From contig CAYFVM010000009.1 of assembly GCA_964346725.1 (NCBI GenBank), positions 5,027 through 69,026 of the forward strand: a stretch of DNA of 64,000 bases. The letters are read 5' to 3'. The number at the start of each line of letters is the position of its first letter. The stretch's first letter is position 1. Below, piece by piece: positions 44,611 through 54,663 of this stretch. This stretch comes from UBA1715 sp964346725 (GTDB lineage: Bacteria; Bacteroidota; Bacteroidia; Bacteroidales; UBA1715). The position numbers and the translations under genes are program-made. Under the pieces are notes generated by a model. It saw only the letters and a list, made by a program, of their open reading frames with translations. It searched no databases and had not been told where the DNA came from.

Positions 44611-45351
44611 ATGAAACATACACTACTCGGTCTCATCGCTCTTCTTTTGACTTGTACTACTGTAGCTCAAGAACACCGTAAAACTATCTATTTTACGCAA
44701 CCGGGCGAGTTAAATTTCCAATTAACACAATCTGTAATTGAAGACAATACCGCAAGAAATGGCGTTAGAACATCTTATTTTACAAACTTTCCGGCATATA
44801 TGCATGTCAATTTCAACAACATCATTGGATTAATGCCGGGCATAAGCATTCGTAACATAGGAATCAAGACAAAAGATGAACAAATCATTACCACTACTGA
44901 TACTACTACGTATGATAAAATCAAACGACGCGTTTTTGCCGGAGGAGTTTCATGCGCTTTAAAAATCGGTTCTTTCAAAAAACACATGTGGGCGTATGCC
45001 GGCGGTGGCATTGACTGGGCTTTCCATTATCGTCAAAAACTCTATGAAACAGCACATAACAAAAAGGTCTCAAAAGATGGCGAATGGCTAAGCAATGCAA
45101 CTCCAAGCACCATACCTTCTGTATTTGTGGGAATACAAACTCCTCTCGGATTAAATTTCAAAGCTACCTACTACTTCAACGACTTCCTCAATCAAAACTA
45201 CAATGGGACATTCGGCGATTTTAGCAAAATCACAAAATCACAATTATTCACGATAAGTGTATCAATTGTAATCAAAGATATGAAATCGGAAATTTCTGAA
45301 GATTTACCAATAGATACGCCCTCTAAAAAAGAGAAATCGGTAGAATTGTAA
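44611..45351 (+). CDS. Outer-membrane beta-barrel-like protein
   Basis: A 246-aa exported protein with signal peptide HTLLGLIALLLTCTTVAQ. The mature chain alternates aromatic and polar residues in short strands (YMHVNFNNIIGLMPGISIRNIG, AYAGGGIDWAFHY, LNFKATYYFNDF, LFTISVSIVI), as in small porin-like barrels, and ends in a charged Lys/Glu tail. No named family is recognised. It starts 3 bp after the PafA-like gene, so it is probably co-expressed with it. Confidence 0.65.
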   Translation: MKHTLLGLIALLLTCTTVAQEHRKTIYFTQPGELNFQLTQSVIEDNTARNGVRTSYFTNFPAYMHVNFNNIIGLMPGISIRNIGIKTKDEQIITTTDTTTYDKIKRRVFAGGVSCALKIGSFKKHMWAYAGGGIDWAFHYRQKLYETAHNKKVSKDGEWLSNATPSTIPSVFVGIQTPLGLNFKATYYFNDFLNQNYNGTFGDFSKITKSQLFTISVSIVIKDMKSEISEDLPIDTPSKKEKSVEL

Positions 45352-45481
45352 ACAGGAAAAGAGATAAGAACCTCAGTTTTTTGATACAAAAAGACAAAAA
45401 AACAACGTTTGTAATTCAAAATATTCATTGTTCCTTGTGCATTGTTCTTTATTTTACTACATTCGTTGAAATTTCTCTAAT

Positions 45482-47602
45482 ATGAAACTGAAAAGAATCA
45501 TACCGATTTCGGTAATCATCATAACCTCCTTACTTTTAGGAGCTTTCCTTATAAATGAGAAGAATGAACCAAGAGAAAAACTCATTCTCAATTCATCATA
45601 TGAGATTCTAAATTCCTTGCATTACAGCCCACAAGACCTCAACGATAATTTTTCGCAACGAGTATTCGACTTATACCTACAAAGTCTTGACTACAGCAAA
45701 ATGTACTTTACCAAAGACCAAATAGACATACTTTCAACATACAAAAACAGCATTGACGATCAAATACGTTCCGGCTCACTCGATTTCTTTAATCTCTCGA
45801 TAGAATTGATTGATAGCCAAACAAAAAAAATAGAAGACTACTATGCCAAAGCACTCGAAAAACCTATAGACTACACCATTAGTGAGACCATAAACATAAA
45901 TAGTGACAAACGCGACTATTGTACATCACAAACCGAGTTGGAAGACTATTGGCGCAAATACTTGAAATATCAAGTGCTTTCGGAAATGATAACATTGGAA
46001 AACGAGCAAAACAAAAAAGCAAAAGAATCTGATACTGTTACCGTGAAGTCGGAGGCTGAATTGGAAAAAATAGCTCGAGAAACGGTGTTAAAACGTACCG
46101 AAACACGATTCAAACGTATAAACAAAGTATCAAGAGACGACCGTTTCTCATCATTCATTAATGCAATTGCAGGTTCGTTTGATCCACATACCAATTACTT
46201 CCCTCCTACAAAACAAGAAGATTTCAATATCTCCATGTCAGGAAAACTTGAAGGAATTGGAGCTACACTTTCAGAAAAAGACGGTTACATAAAAGTAGTA
46301 GAAATAGTTCCCGGTAGTCCATCATGGAAACAAGGCGAATTGAAAGCAGAAGACATTATACTCAAAGTAGCTCAAGGCGACAATGAACCTATTGATCTTT
46401 TAGACATGAGATTGGACGAAGCTGTTCGTTTGATTCGTGGTCCCAAAGGATCAAAAGTGGTGCTTACCGTGAAAAAAATTGATGGCACAATTGTTAAAAT
46501 CCCTATCATTCGCGATGTCATAGTGTTGGAAGAAAAATATGCCAAATCAACCATCATCACCACCAACGACAAAAAAACGTATCGCATAGGCTACATCTAT
46601 TTGCCACAGTTCTACACTGACATGAACGACAGCCATGGTCGTCGTTGTTCCGATGATATTCGTAAAGAAGTTACAAAACTCAAGGATGCCGGCGTTGATG
46701 GTATTATTATAGACCTACGAAACAATGGTGGTGGTTCGTTGAACGACGTGGTAGAAATAGGTGGACTATTTGTAAAAAGCGGTCCTATAGTACAAGTTAA
46801 ATCATTGAACACACCGGCACGGCAATACAACGACAATGATGACAAAATACTCTATGACGGACCACTTGCTATTATGGTTAACACCTTTAGTGCATCTGCA
46901 TCTGAAATATTAGCGGCAGCAATGCAAGACTACAAACGTGCAATTATCATAGGCACAGAATCAACATACGGCAAAGGAACCGTACAACGTATTGTTGATA
47001 TAGATCGTTTGGTGTCAAAAGAATATCGCTCTGATATGCCATTGGGAGCAATCAAAATCACCATACAGAAATTCTATCGTATCAACGGAGGAACAACACA
47101 ATTTCAAGGAGTAAAACCAGATGTAATCCTCCCCGACCTTTATGATAAAATTGATATAGGCGAAAAAGAATTGGATTATCCATTACAATGGTCTGAAATA
47201 AAACCGGTTCCATATACTGTATGGAACTATGCACCAAACATCAAAGAACTGTCAAAGAAAAGTGCTTTGCGCATTCAAAAAGACACCTCTTTTGTACTCA
47301 TTAAAGAAGCTGCTACATGGCTAGCCGACAAGAAAGAACAAGAATCTATTTCGCTGGAACTAAACGAATTTCGCAAGAAAGACAAAGAAGATTTAGCACT
47401 TTCGAAGAAATACAAAAACGCAGGAAAAGGTTCTGCCCCATTTGAAATAATCAGTTTAGGCACGGTTGACAAAGGTAACGCAGTTCTTGATTCGGTAGAA
47501 AACAAACATACCGAAGATTGGGATAAATCAATCAAAGAAGATATAACGCTATATGAATCCTATCGAATAATTTCTGATTACATTAGCGGAATAAAGAAAT
47601 AA
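45482..47602 (+). CDS. prc: Tail-specific (C-terminal processing) protease, S41 family
   Basis: A 706-aa periplasmic serine protease anchored by one N-terminal helix (IIPISVIIITSLLLGAFLI). It has the Prc N-terminal helical domain, a PDZ domain at about residues 245-340 (GIGATLSEKDGYIKVVEIVPGSPSW), and the catalytic Ser/Lys dyad in FSASASEILAAAM and STYGKGTVQ, 24 residues apart as in E. coli Prc. A C-terminal DUF3340-like region follows. It trims or degrades envelope proteins from their C-termini. It is monocistronic by spacing. Confidence 0.93.
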   Translation: MKLKRIIPISVIIITSLLLGAFLINEKNEPREKLILNSSYEILNSLHYSPQDLNDNFSQRVFDLYLQSLDYSKMYFTKDQIDILSTYKNSIDDQIRSGSLDFFNLSIELIDSQTKKIEDYYAKALEKPIDYTISETININSDKRDYCTSQTELEDYWRKYLKYQVLSEMITLENEQNKKAKESDTVTVKSEAELEKIARETVLKRTETRFKRINKVSRDDRFSSFINAIAGSFDPHTNYFPPTKQEDFNISMSGKLEGIGATLSEKDGYIKVVEIVPGSPSWKQGELKAEDIILKVAQGDNEPIDLLDMRLDEAVRLIRGPKGSKVVLTVKKIDGTIVKIPIIRDVIVLEEKYAKSTIITTNDKKTYRIGYIYLPQFYTDMNDSHGRRCSDDIRKEVTKLKDAGVDGIIIDLRNNGGGSLNDVVEIGGLFVKSGPIVQVKSLNTPARQYNDNDDKILYDGPLAIMVNTFSASASEILAAAMQDYKRAIIIGTESTYGKGTVQRIVDIDRLVSKEYRSDMPLGAIKITIQKFYRINGGTTQFQGVKPDVILPDLYDKIDIGEKELDYPLQWSEIKPVPYTVWNYAPNIKELSKKSALRIQKDTSFVLIKEAATWLADKKEQESISLELNEFRKKDKEDLALSKKYKNAGKGSAPFEIISLGTVDKGNAVLDSVENKHTEDWDKSIKEDITLYESYRIISDYISGIKK

Positions 47603-47672
47603 CAGCACGTATTTGTTATTATTCCATTCAGATAACGGTTAGTTAGGTATAAATAGAGCGATATTCATTCAA

Positions 47673-47680
47673 TAAATTTG
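47673..47680 (+). promoter_or_regulatory. Putative -7 box (TAAATTTG) of the lipoprotein-ABC operon
   Basis: Exact TAnnTTTG match 55 bp before the lipoprotein ATG at 47736. Motif match only. Confidence 0.4.
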
Positions 47681-47735
47681 ATATTGTTTTTCTCTCTCAA
47701 GAAAAAAGTGTATGTTTCGGTATTAAAAATTAAAG

Positions 47736-48656
47736 ATGAAAAAACTATTACATATCATACTTATAGGGTTAGTTGTAGTTTCTTTTGCCGCATGCAATAG
47801 ATCAGGAAAAAGTACCGACAATTCCTCGCAACAAGGAGAAGAAACACTGAAAGATTCGAGCATCATACTAGAAGAACAGAACAAAAATATTGTTGGAATG
47901 ATAAATGGTACCATCTACTGCATTCCATCGCCATACGATATAATGAACTACATTAAAAGTCTTAATTTAGTATACGTACGTTCTCTTCCGAATTCTGTAC
48001 TCAACGTAACACACTACGAATCATCGTTCAAAAAATTGTTGAACATGGGAGTTTATAGCATTGACATATCATACATGACCATGTACGAACAAATGACAGA
48101 TGCGCTTAATTATTTCTCCACATTGAAATCCTTGGCAAATCAAGTAGAATTGGCTTCGGTGTTTGATGCAGCAACAATGGATGAACTTGAAAACAATATG
48201 GGTTCACAAGACACTTTGTTTCAGATACTTTCTAAGAAATTTCAAGAATCAGACAAATTGTTGAAAGGAGAAAATGAGATGGCAAACGCATCGCTACTCA
48301 TGACCGGAGCTTGGATAGAAAGTCTCTATTTTATCACACAAATTCATAAACAAGCCCCAAACGAACTTTCGGTACAAAAAATTGCAGAGCATAAATTAGC
48401 CGCAGAAGCAATACTTAATGTACTTCGTCCTTATTACAACAAATCAGATGATTTTAAGAATTTGATAGATGCTATAGTTGATATCTGCTATGAATTTGAT
48501 GGAATTGAATACACCTATACGTACCAAACTCCCCAAAACTATCCAAACAATCACCTTACCATTATCAACAGCGAATCGAAATTTGTAATAATGCCAGAAC
48601 ACATAAAAAATGTAACCAACAAAATTGAAGCATTACGAAATTCTATTATACAATGA
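47736..48656 (+). CDS. Uncharacterised lipoprotein, paralogue of the gene at 32261
   Basis: A 306-aa lipoprotein (signal LIGLVVVSFAACNRSG, lipobox FAAC) with a helical mature domain. It shares NMGVY, LANQV, DTLFQIL and GAWIESLY with the protein at 32261-33124 and has a similar length and layout, so both belong to one unnamed family. It opens an operon: the next gene overlaps by 4 bp (ATGA), and the TerB-ABC fusion follows 7 bp later. A role with that transporter is possible. Confidence 0.78.
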   Translation: MKKLLHIILIGLVVVSFAACNRSGKSTDNSSQQGEETLKDSSIILEEQNKNIVGMINGTIYCIPSPYDIMNYIKSLNLVYVRSLPNSVLNVTHYESSFKKLLNMGVYSIDISYMTMYEQMTDALNYFSTLKSLANQVELASVFDAATMDELENNMGSQDTLFQILSKKFQESDKLLKGENEMANASLLMTGAWIESLYFITQIHKQAPNELSVQKIAEHKLAAEAILNVLRPYYNKSDDFKNLIDAIVDICYEFDGIEYTYTYQTPQNYPNNHLTIINSESKFVIMPEHIKNVTNKIEALRNSIIQ

Positions 48657-49051
48657 AAAAAATACATGTCATACTTGGTTTCATAGTTTTGTTCTTAGCA
48701 AATACTAACATTGCTCTTGGGCAGTGTGCAAGTTTGTTGACCGAAGATTACGTTTCCGATGGACAATATTATACCACAAATATCACGAGCGATGAAGTTA
48801 AAAATTGTGAGATTACCTTTATTAAAGGCAATGAATATCGCTTGATTGTATGCCCTCACAAAGGCGAAAAAATTAGAATGGAAATAATAGACCAAGAAGG
48901 ACATCTAATGTTTGATAACAAGAATTATGACTATACTAATTATTGGAACTTTCGTATAAAATCATCGGTAACATGTACTATCAAACTTAGTTTGATAGAT
49001 GACACGGTAAAAACCGATGAAATAGTTCTATTGGTTGGTCTGAAAAAATAA
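48653..49051 (+). CDS. Small exported protein of unknown function
   Basis: A 132-aa protein with a Sec signal (VILGFIVLFLANTNIALGQ). The mature ~110 residues look like an all-beta domain (YRLIVCPHKGEKIRMEIID, WNFRIKSSVTCTIKLSL) with three cysteines after the cleavage site. No family is recognised. It is translationally coupled to the lipoprotein before it and lies 7 bp before the TerB-ABC gene. Confidence 0.7.
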   Translation: MKKIHVILGFIVLFLANTNIALGQCASLLTEDYVSDGQYYTTNITSDEVKNCEITFIKGNEYRLIVCPHKGEKIRMEIIDQEGHLMFDNKNYDYTNYWNFRIKSSVTCTIKLSLIDDTVKTDEIVLLVGLKK

Positions 49052-49058
49052 AAAACTC

Positions 49059-52000
49059 ATGAGTGAACGTATAATTCAAGCTTTATTAAGACTATTTGCA
49101 GTTTTTGCAAAAACAGATGGTAATAAAAGTGATAAAATAAAGATAGTAGAACTATTTCTAGCTAATCAGTTAAACAAAGAATTAGCAAAAAAATATCTCC
49201 CCTCATTCGAACAAGAATACGACGATGTAATGAACGACATCAGCCGTATTACAGAAAAAGCTGACATACAAGACACGTATGACGCAGAAAAAGTAAAGTT
49301 CAAAATTGAAGCAAAACTATCTGCTCGTATTCACAAGATAGGCAATAGCATCAACCAAGAGCTAACGCAACGTCAAAAGCTCTACGTCATTATCAGTATA
49401 CTTGAGTTTGTATATACCGACAGAGGCATTTCCGATTCTGATAAGGAATTTATGGATGCCTTGGTTGATGACTTAAACATAAACAACGAGGAATACCAGC
49501 AACTTTGCGATTTTATACTCCACCCGTTCTTGGAAATACCAGATTCGGAAAATTTGATGATTATCAATAACAAACATGAAACTGGTGAAGTTTTAGCAAA
49601 ACACATAAATTCTCCTCACCTTAAAGGAACTATCAAAGTATTCTATTTGCGTGCTTCCAACTTACTCATATTCCGTTCTTATGAAGTGGGTGAAATTTCT
49701 TTGAATAGCCAAGCGGTATACGAAGACAAAGTCACCCTACTCAATATTGGTAGCGCAATTAGAACTTTACAAACCACCCCGATTTATTATAGTCAAATAC
49801 TTAACATATTCAATGCCGGCAATTCAGAAGAAGGTGTAATATTCAAAGCAGAAAACATTACCTATAAATTCCGTGGAGGAAACATTGGACTGCATGAATT
49901 ATCGCTAAATGAATCATCAGGCAACTTAATTGGTATAATGGGTGCGTCTGGAGCAGGAAAATCAACCTTGCTCAACGTATTGAACGGAAACTATAAACCA
50001 ACTTCGGGCACAGTTACCATAAACGGTATAGACCTACACAATGATATTGAAAACAAACTCAACGGATTGATTGGTTTTGTGCCACAAGACGACCTTTTGA
50101 TAAAGGAACTCACCGTATATCAAAACTTATTCTATGCAGCAAAACTTTGTTTTGACAACCTAACCGAAGAAGAAATTCGCGAAAGAGTTGACAAAGTATT
50201 GCAGAGCCTTGGCTTGTACGAACGTAAGGACAATATTGTTGGAGATGAATTGAAGAAAGAAATATCGGGTGGCCAGCGCAAACGTTTGAATATTGCGTTG
50301 GAGTTAATTCGAGAACCGGCTATCCTCTTTCTTGATGAACCAACATCAGGACTTTCGTCAAAAGACTCCGAAAACATTATGGACCTTTTGAAGGAACTTG
50401 CATTGAAAGGGAAATTAGTGTTTGTGGTTATTCACCAACCATCGTCAGATATATTCAAGACATTCGATAAACTTGTAATATTAGATACCGGTGGATTCTT
50501 AATATACTATGGTGCACCCGTTGACTCTATCATGTACTTTAAAGAATGCACCCGCCAAGCAGATAGATTTATAAGCGAATGTCCTACGTGTGGTAACGTA
50601 AACCCAGAGCAGATATTCAACATTACCGAAGCAAAGATTTTGGACGAAGATGGCACTCCCATGTTGAATGAGAAACACCAAGAAATCAGAAAACTTTCAC
50701 CTGATGATTGGTCTGAAATATATCTACAAAAAAACAAAAAGGCTGTTGAATCCAAACCAATGCCAAAAGAATTGCCGGAAATTACCTTTAAAATTCCAAA
50801 TTGGTTCAGACAGCTCAAAGTATTTATCGTTCGTGATGTGTTGTCTAAAATCTCGAATGTACAATACATGCTCATCAACTTTTTGGAAGCGCCAATTATT
50901 GCAGTATTTTTGGCATACATTGTAAAATATTGGGATGTTGACGAAAGTAGCACAATTGGCTACACGGTTATGAACAACACGAACATTCCGGTGTACATTT
51001 TCATGTTAGTCATTTGCGGATTCTTTATAGGACTGACCTCTAGTGCCGAAGAGATTTTTCGAGACCAAAAGATTCGTAGTCGAGAGTCATTTTTACATTT
51101 AAGTTGGTCTAGTTACTTGGTATCGAAGATTTTAATTTTATTGGTTATCTCGGCCATTCAATCACTCTTCTTTGTCTTTTGTGCCAACATGATACTTGGG
51201 CTTCATTGCCTATTTTTCAAATATTGGTTTATGGCCTTTAGCGTATGGGGTGCGGCAAACCTTATCGGACTCATTATTTCAGACTCTTTCAACGATATTA
51301 AGACCATCTATATCTTAGTTCCATTCTTGGTTATTCCTCAAATTATATTGAGTGGTATTATTGTAAGTTTTGACAAACTGAATCCGGTGGTTTCTAACCC
51401 ACAAAGTATTCCGTGGTACGGAGAAATTATTACTTCACGTTGGGCATATGAAGGACTAGCTGTGGAACAATTTTCAAACAACGACTACGAAGCTCCATTC
51501 TTCAATATAGATATGCGCATTAGCGAATGTAGTTATCGTAAAGGGGAATGGTCTAATCAGTTAAACAACAAATTGAACGACTGCCTTCGCTATAAAGAAG
51601 AAAATGAGAATGAGGCGCAATACAAAAAGAATCTAACACTTGTTGCCAACGAAATAGAGAGAGAACTGAAAAACACTGGTTCTCTGTTTCCATTCAATGA
51701 AAAAAGCCTCAAAGCACTCCGTTCCGACAATGTAAGCGAAGAAACTATATTGCTCGCTCGCGACCACGTTTCTGCGATTAAGGACTATTATATTAAATTG
51801 AACAACAAACTTCGTTCGGAGAAAGATAAGATGACAAACGAAGCCATCAAAGAATTGGGTATCAAAACGTGTGATATACTTGGCATTCCTGAAATAGAAC
51901 GGACACCTCGAGTGCTTGATAGCCTTGGAAATATACAATTCATTGAATTAAAGAAAAACTATTACAACGAGAGTCTTGAAGAATTTTGCCGAAACCAAAA

Positions 52001-52265
52001 TAACCTGACGGTATTGATTGAATACAAAGGTCATCTGGTACAAAAAACAGATCCTGTATTCATGAGACCAACAGCTCCGTTCATAAAAGCGCATTTCTAC
52101 GCTCCAATGAAACCATTTTTCGGAAACTTCCATAGTACCTATTGGACAAATGCATGCATTATCTGGTTTATGTCAATATTATGTTATCTTGCCCTTTATT
52201 TCCGAGTACTTCGAAGAGTTTTACTATATATAAGCAATATCAATTTTTCTAAGAAAACACAATGA
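49059..52265 (+). CDS. TerB-ABC ATPase-permease fusion (ABCG-like exporter)
   Basis: A 1068-aa fusion. Residues about 1-155 form a TerB-like helical domain (VIISILEFVYTDRGISDSDKEFMDAL). A linker follows, then the ATPase with Walker A GASGAGKST (295-303), the Q-loop FVPQDD, signature SGGQRKR (403-409) and Walker B LFLDEPTSGLSS. The permease half is of ABC-2/ABCG type with five helices before, and one after, a ~230-residue soluble insertion (about 790-1030) that faces the periplasm. One chain would dimerise to make a full transporter. The substrate is unknown. The stop overlaps rbfA by 4 bp. Confidence 0.85.
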   Translation: MSERIIQALLRLFAVFAKTDGNKSDKIKIVELFLANQLNKELAKKYLPSFEQEYDDVMNDISRITEKADIQDTYDAEKVKFKIEAKLSARIHKIGNSINQELTQRQKLYVIISILEFVYTDRGISDSDKEFMDALVDDLNINNEEYQQLCDFILHPFLEIPDSENLMIINNKHETGEVLAKHINSPHLKGTIKVFYLRASNLLIFRSYEVGEISLNSQAVYEDKVTLLNIGSAIRTLQTTPIYYSQILNIFNAGNSEEGVIFKAENITYKFRGGNIGLHELSLNESSGNLIGIMGASGAGKSTLLNVLNGNYKPTSGTVTINGIDLHNDIENKLNGLIGFVPQDDLLIKELTVYQNLFYAAKLCFDNLTEEEIRERVDKVLQSLGLYERKDNIVGDELKKEISGGQRKRLNIALELIREPAILFLDEPTSGLSSKDSENIMDLLKELALKGKLVFVVIHQPSSDIFKTFDKLVILDTGGFLIYYGAPVDSIMYFKECTRQADRFISECPTCGNVNPEQIFNITEAKILDEDGTPMLNEKHQEIRKLSPDDWSEIYLQKNKKAVESKPMPKELPEITFKIPNWFRQLKVFIVRDVLSKISNVQYMLINFLEAPIIAVFLAYIVKYWDVDESSTIGYTVMNNTNIPVYIFMLVICGFFIGLTSSAEEIFRDQKIRSRESFLHLSWSSYLVSKILILLVISAIQSLFFVFCANMILGLHCLFFKYWFMAFSVWGAANLIGLIISDSFNDIKTIYILVPFLVIPQIILSGIIVSFDKLNPVVSNPQSIPWYGEIITSRWAYEGLAVEQFSNNDYEAPFFNIDMRISECSYRKGEWSNQLNNKLNDCLRYKEENENEAQYKKNLTLVANEIERELKNTGSLFPFNEKSLKALRSDNVSEETILLARDHVSAIKDYYIKLNNKLRSEKDKMTNEAIKELGIKTCDILGIPEIERTPRVLDSLGNIQFIELKKNYYNESLEEFCRNQNNLTVLIEYKGHLVQKTDPVFMRPTAPFIKAHFYAPMKPFFGNFHSTYWTNACIIWFMSILCYLALYFRVLRRVLLYISNINFSKKTQ

Positions 52266-52624
52266 GCGAAACACGACAAAATAAAGTAGCACGATTGCTA
52301 CAAAAAGAATTAGGTGACATTTTTCAAAAAGAGTCTCTTTCTCTTTTCCGCGGTGCATTAATTTCAGTGACTGTGGTACGAGTAGCGCCAGACCTCTCTT
52401 TCGCGAAAGTGTATATAAGCATTTTTGCACCAGCGAAAGACGAAAAAGAATTGTACACAGCCGTGCAAGAAAAAGCAAAAACAATACGACAAATGTTAGC
52501 TCAGAAAGTAGCAAAACAACTTCGAATAATTCCTGAACTTGCATTTTTTCTAGACGATTCTATTGATTATCAAGAAAATATAGAACGATTACTCAATTCA
52601 AGCAACGACAAAGAGAAAAAATAA
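52262..52624 (+). CDS. rbfA: Ribosome-binding factor A
   Basis: A 120-aa KH-like protein needed for 30S maturation and 16S 5'-end processing. It has the pattern TRQNKVARLLQKELGDIFQ at the N-terminus, VRVAPDLSFAKVYISIF, and RIIPELAFFLDDSIDY. Its ATG overlaps the TerB-ABC stop. In Bacteroidota rbfA often precedes a LolC/E-type permease, which lies two genes on here. Confidence 0.94.
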   Translation: MSETRQNKVARLLQKELGDIFQKESLSLFRGALISVTVVRVAPDLSFAKVYISIFAPAKDEKELYTAVQEKAKTIRQMLAQKVAKQLRIIPELAFFLDDSIDYQENIERLLNSSNDKEKK

Positions 52625-52630
52625 TAACGA

Positions 52631-53440
52631 ATGAACTACGACCCTATAAAACGCTCATTAGGTACATTTTTCAACTCAAGTCCTTTATTGAGGAAAATAT
52701 TTTATTCTTTATTGAATCTGCTATTCCTCCGTGCGTGGCACATATTGAAAGCAATTAGAATATGGGAAAAAACTAAACCTAACCAAGCTACAATACTTGA
52801 TGCAGGCTCAGGATTCGGACAGTATTCATATTTTATGGCTCGCCATAATTCACTATGGAAGGTGCTCGGTATTGACGTAAAAGAAGAACAAATAGCCGAC
52901 TGTACCACATTTGCAAAACAGATTGGATACGAAAACCGTATGTCGTTTAAAGAAGGCGACCTTACCGAATATATAGCACCAGAGCCAGTTGACCTTATTC
53001 TTTCGGTAGATGTAATGGAACATATTGCGGACGATGAACAAGTTTTTCGTAACTTCTTCCAATCCCTCAAACAAGGAGGTACGCTCCTCATCTCTACACC
53101 TTCAAATCTTGGTGGTTCAGACGTGCACGATGGCGATGGAGAATCATTCATAGGCGAACATGTACGTGATGGCTACAGCAAAGAAGACATTAGCGAAAAA
53201 CTACAACGTGCCGGCTTTTCAAATATCAACGTATCATACTCGTATGGTACTGCAGGACATATTTCTTGGATTCTTTCCATGAAATTTCCTATTAGTTTAT
53301 TAAACATCACAAAATTGTTTTTTATACTACTCCCTTTTTACTACATTGTGATATTCTGGTTATGCCTTATACTCAACACAATAGATGTACTTTGTGAACA
53401 GTCTCAAGGTTCTGGACTAATTGTAAAAGCGAATAAGTAA
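52631..53440 (+). CDS. Class I SAM-dependent methyltransferase with C-terminal membrane helix
   Basis: A 269-aa protein with the methyltransferase motif I ILDAGSGFGQYSYFMA, motif II-like GIDVKEEQI, and LSVDVMEHIADDEQ (motif IV region). A hydrophobic segment near the C-terminus (LFFILLPFYYIVIFWLCLIL) probably anchors it to the inner membrane. The substrate, possibly a lipid or quinone-like molecule, cannot be inferred safely. It lies 6 bp after rbfA and 2 bp before the permease gene. Confidence 0.85.
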   Translation: MNYDPIKRSLGTFFNSSPLLRKIFYSLLNLLFLRAWHILKAIRIWEKTKPNQATILDAGSGFGQYSYFMARHNSLWKVLGIDVKEEQIADCTTFAKQIGYENRMSFKEGDLTEYIAPEPVDLILSVDVMEHIADDEQVFRNFFQSLKQGGTLLISTPSNLGGSDVHDGDGESFIGEHVRDGYSKEDISEKLQRAGFSNINVSYSYGTAGHISWILSMKFPISLLNITKLFFILLPFYYIVIFWLCLILNTIDVLCEQSQGSGLIVKANK

Positions 53441-53442
53441 TT

Positions 53443-54663
53443 ATGTCGATTTCTTTCTTTTTTGCACGAAGATATCTGTTTTCAAAAAAAAGCAAGAATA
53501 TCATAAACTACATAACTATGGTATCGGTGATGCTTATTGCCATAGTTAGCATAGCTCTCACCATCACCATGTCGGTTTTCAATGGTTTGTCGGATGTAAT
53601 TTCGTCTATGTACAACACATTTGACCCTGAAATAAAAATCACTACAAAAACCGGGAGAGTTTTCTCTTTTGACTCTGTACAACCCAAACTTGCAAGCGTT
53701 TCTGATATTGAGGCTTTTACACCAATACTCGAAGATGATGTACTCTTTACCTATGGCGAAAAACAACTTATAGGAAAATTGAAAGGCGTTGGCAATAACT
53801 TTAGTAAAACGTGTAATGTAGATTCAATACTTGTAGTCGGCGAATTTGCCTTGCAACAAGACGGTGTAGAATACGCTTGTGTAGGTCAAGGAGTTGCGCA
53901 CAAACTCTCTGTTGGGCTCATGTTTCGCGATGTGCTTCATATCTATGCTCCAAATCGTAGCAAAAAAACAACAATACTCGCTACCGAAGAATATAATAAA
54001 ACGTATGCGTATGCACGAGGTGTGTTTTCTGTACAAATGGATATCGACAACCAATATGTGATAACTTCGCTTGATTTAGCACAAGAACTTTGGGCATACA
54101 ACAACAATGAAATTTCTTCTATCGACATAAAACTCCAACCTAATGCCGATGTACAGGAAACAGTAGCAAGCATTCAACGCATGCTTGGAGATAATTTTTC
54201 AGTACAAGACAGAGAGCAGCAACATGAATTTATGTCTAAAGTAACACATGGAGAAAAATTCATAACCTTCCTTATCATCACACTCATACTTATTATAGCT
54301 TCATTTAGCATTATAGGTTCGCTTACTATGCTTATTATAGACAAACAACGAGATATTAACATTTTGCGCAGTTTAGGTGCTGACTCTAAAACAATCAAAC
54401 GCATCTTTGTCATTGAAGGCTGGCTTATTTCAATAATTGGTGTGATAATTGGTGTGGCAATTGGCATTGGTATTTGCTTACTTCAAGAAAAATTTGGTAT
54501 AGTAAAACTGCCGGGGGCATCGCAAAACTTTGTTGTAGAAGCCTATCCGGTTCGCGTCATGCTGGGCGATGTAATAGCAATACTTGCCATAGTGTTTTGC
54601 ATTGGCTTCATTACCGCCTATTATCCCGTTAGAAAAATAGCAAAAACACAAATACACGTATGA
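53443..54663 (+). CDS. LolC/LolE-type lipoprotein-releasing permease
   Basis: A 406-aa inner-membrane protein with the FtsX/MacB layout: one helix near the N-terminus (VSVMLIAIVSIALTITMSVFNG), a periplasmic domain, and three C-terminal helices (FLIITLILIIASFSIIG, WLISIIGVIIGVAIGIGIC, VIAILAIVFCIGFITAYYP). The opening FFARRYLFSKKSKNIIN is typical of LolC/E. It works with an ATPase of LolD type, not encoded here, to release lipoproteins. It overlaps cvpA by 4 bp. Confidence 0.9.
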   Translation: MSISFFFARRYLFSKKSKNIINYITMVSVMLIAIVSIALTITMSVFNGLSDVISSMYNTFDPEIKITTKTGRVFSFDSVQPKLASVSDIEAFTPILEDDVLFTYGEKQLIGKLKGVGNNFSKTCNVDSILVVGEFALQQDGVEYACVGQGVAHKLSVGLMFRDVLHIYAPNRSKKTTILATEEYNKTYAYARGVFSVQMDIDNQYVITSLDLAQELWAYNNNEISSIDIKLQPNADVQETVASIQRMLGDNFSVQDREQQHEFMSKVTHGEKFITFLIITLILIIASFSIIGSLTMLIIDKQRDINILRSLGADSKTIKRIFVIEGWLISIIGVIIGVAIGIGICLLQEKFGIVKLPGASQNFVVEAYPVRVMLGDVIAILAIVFCIGFITAYYPVRKIAKTQIHV

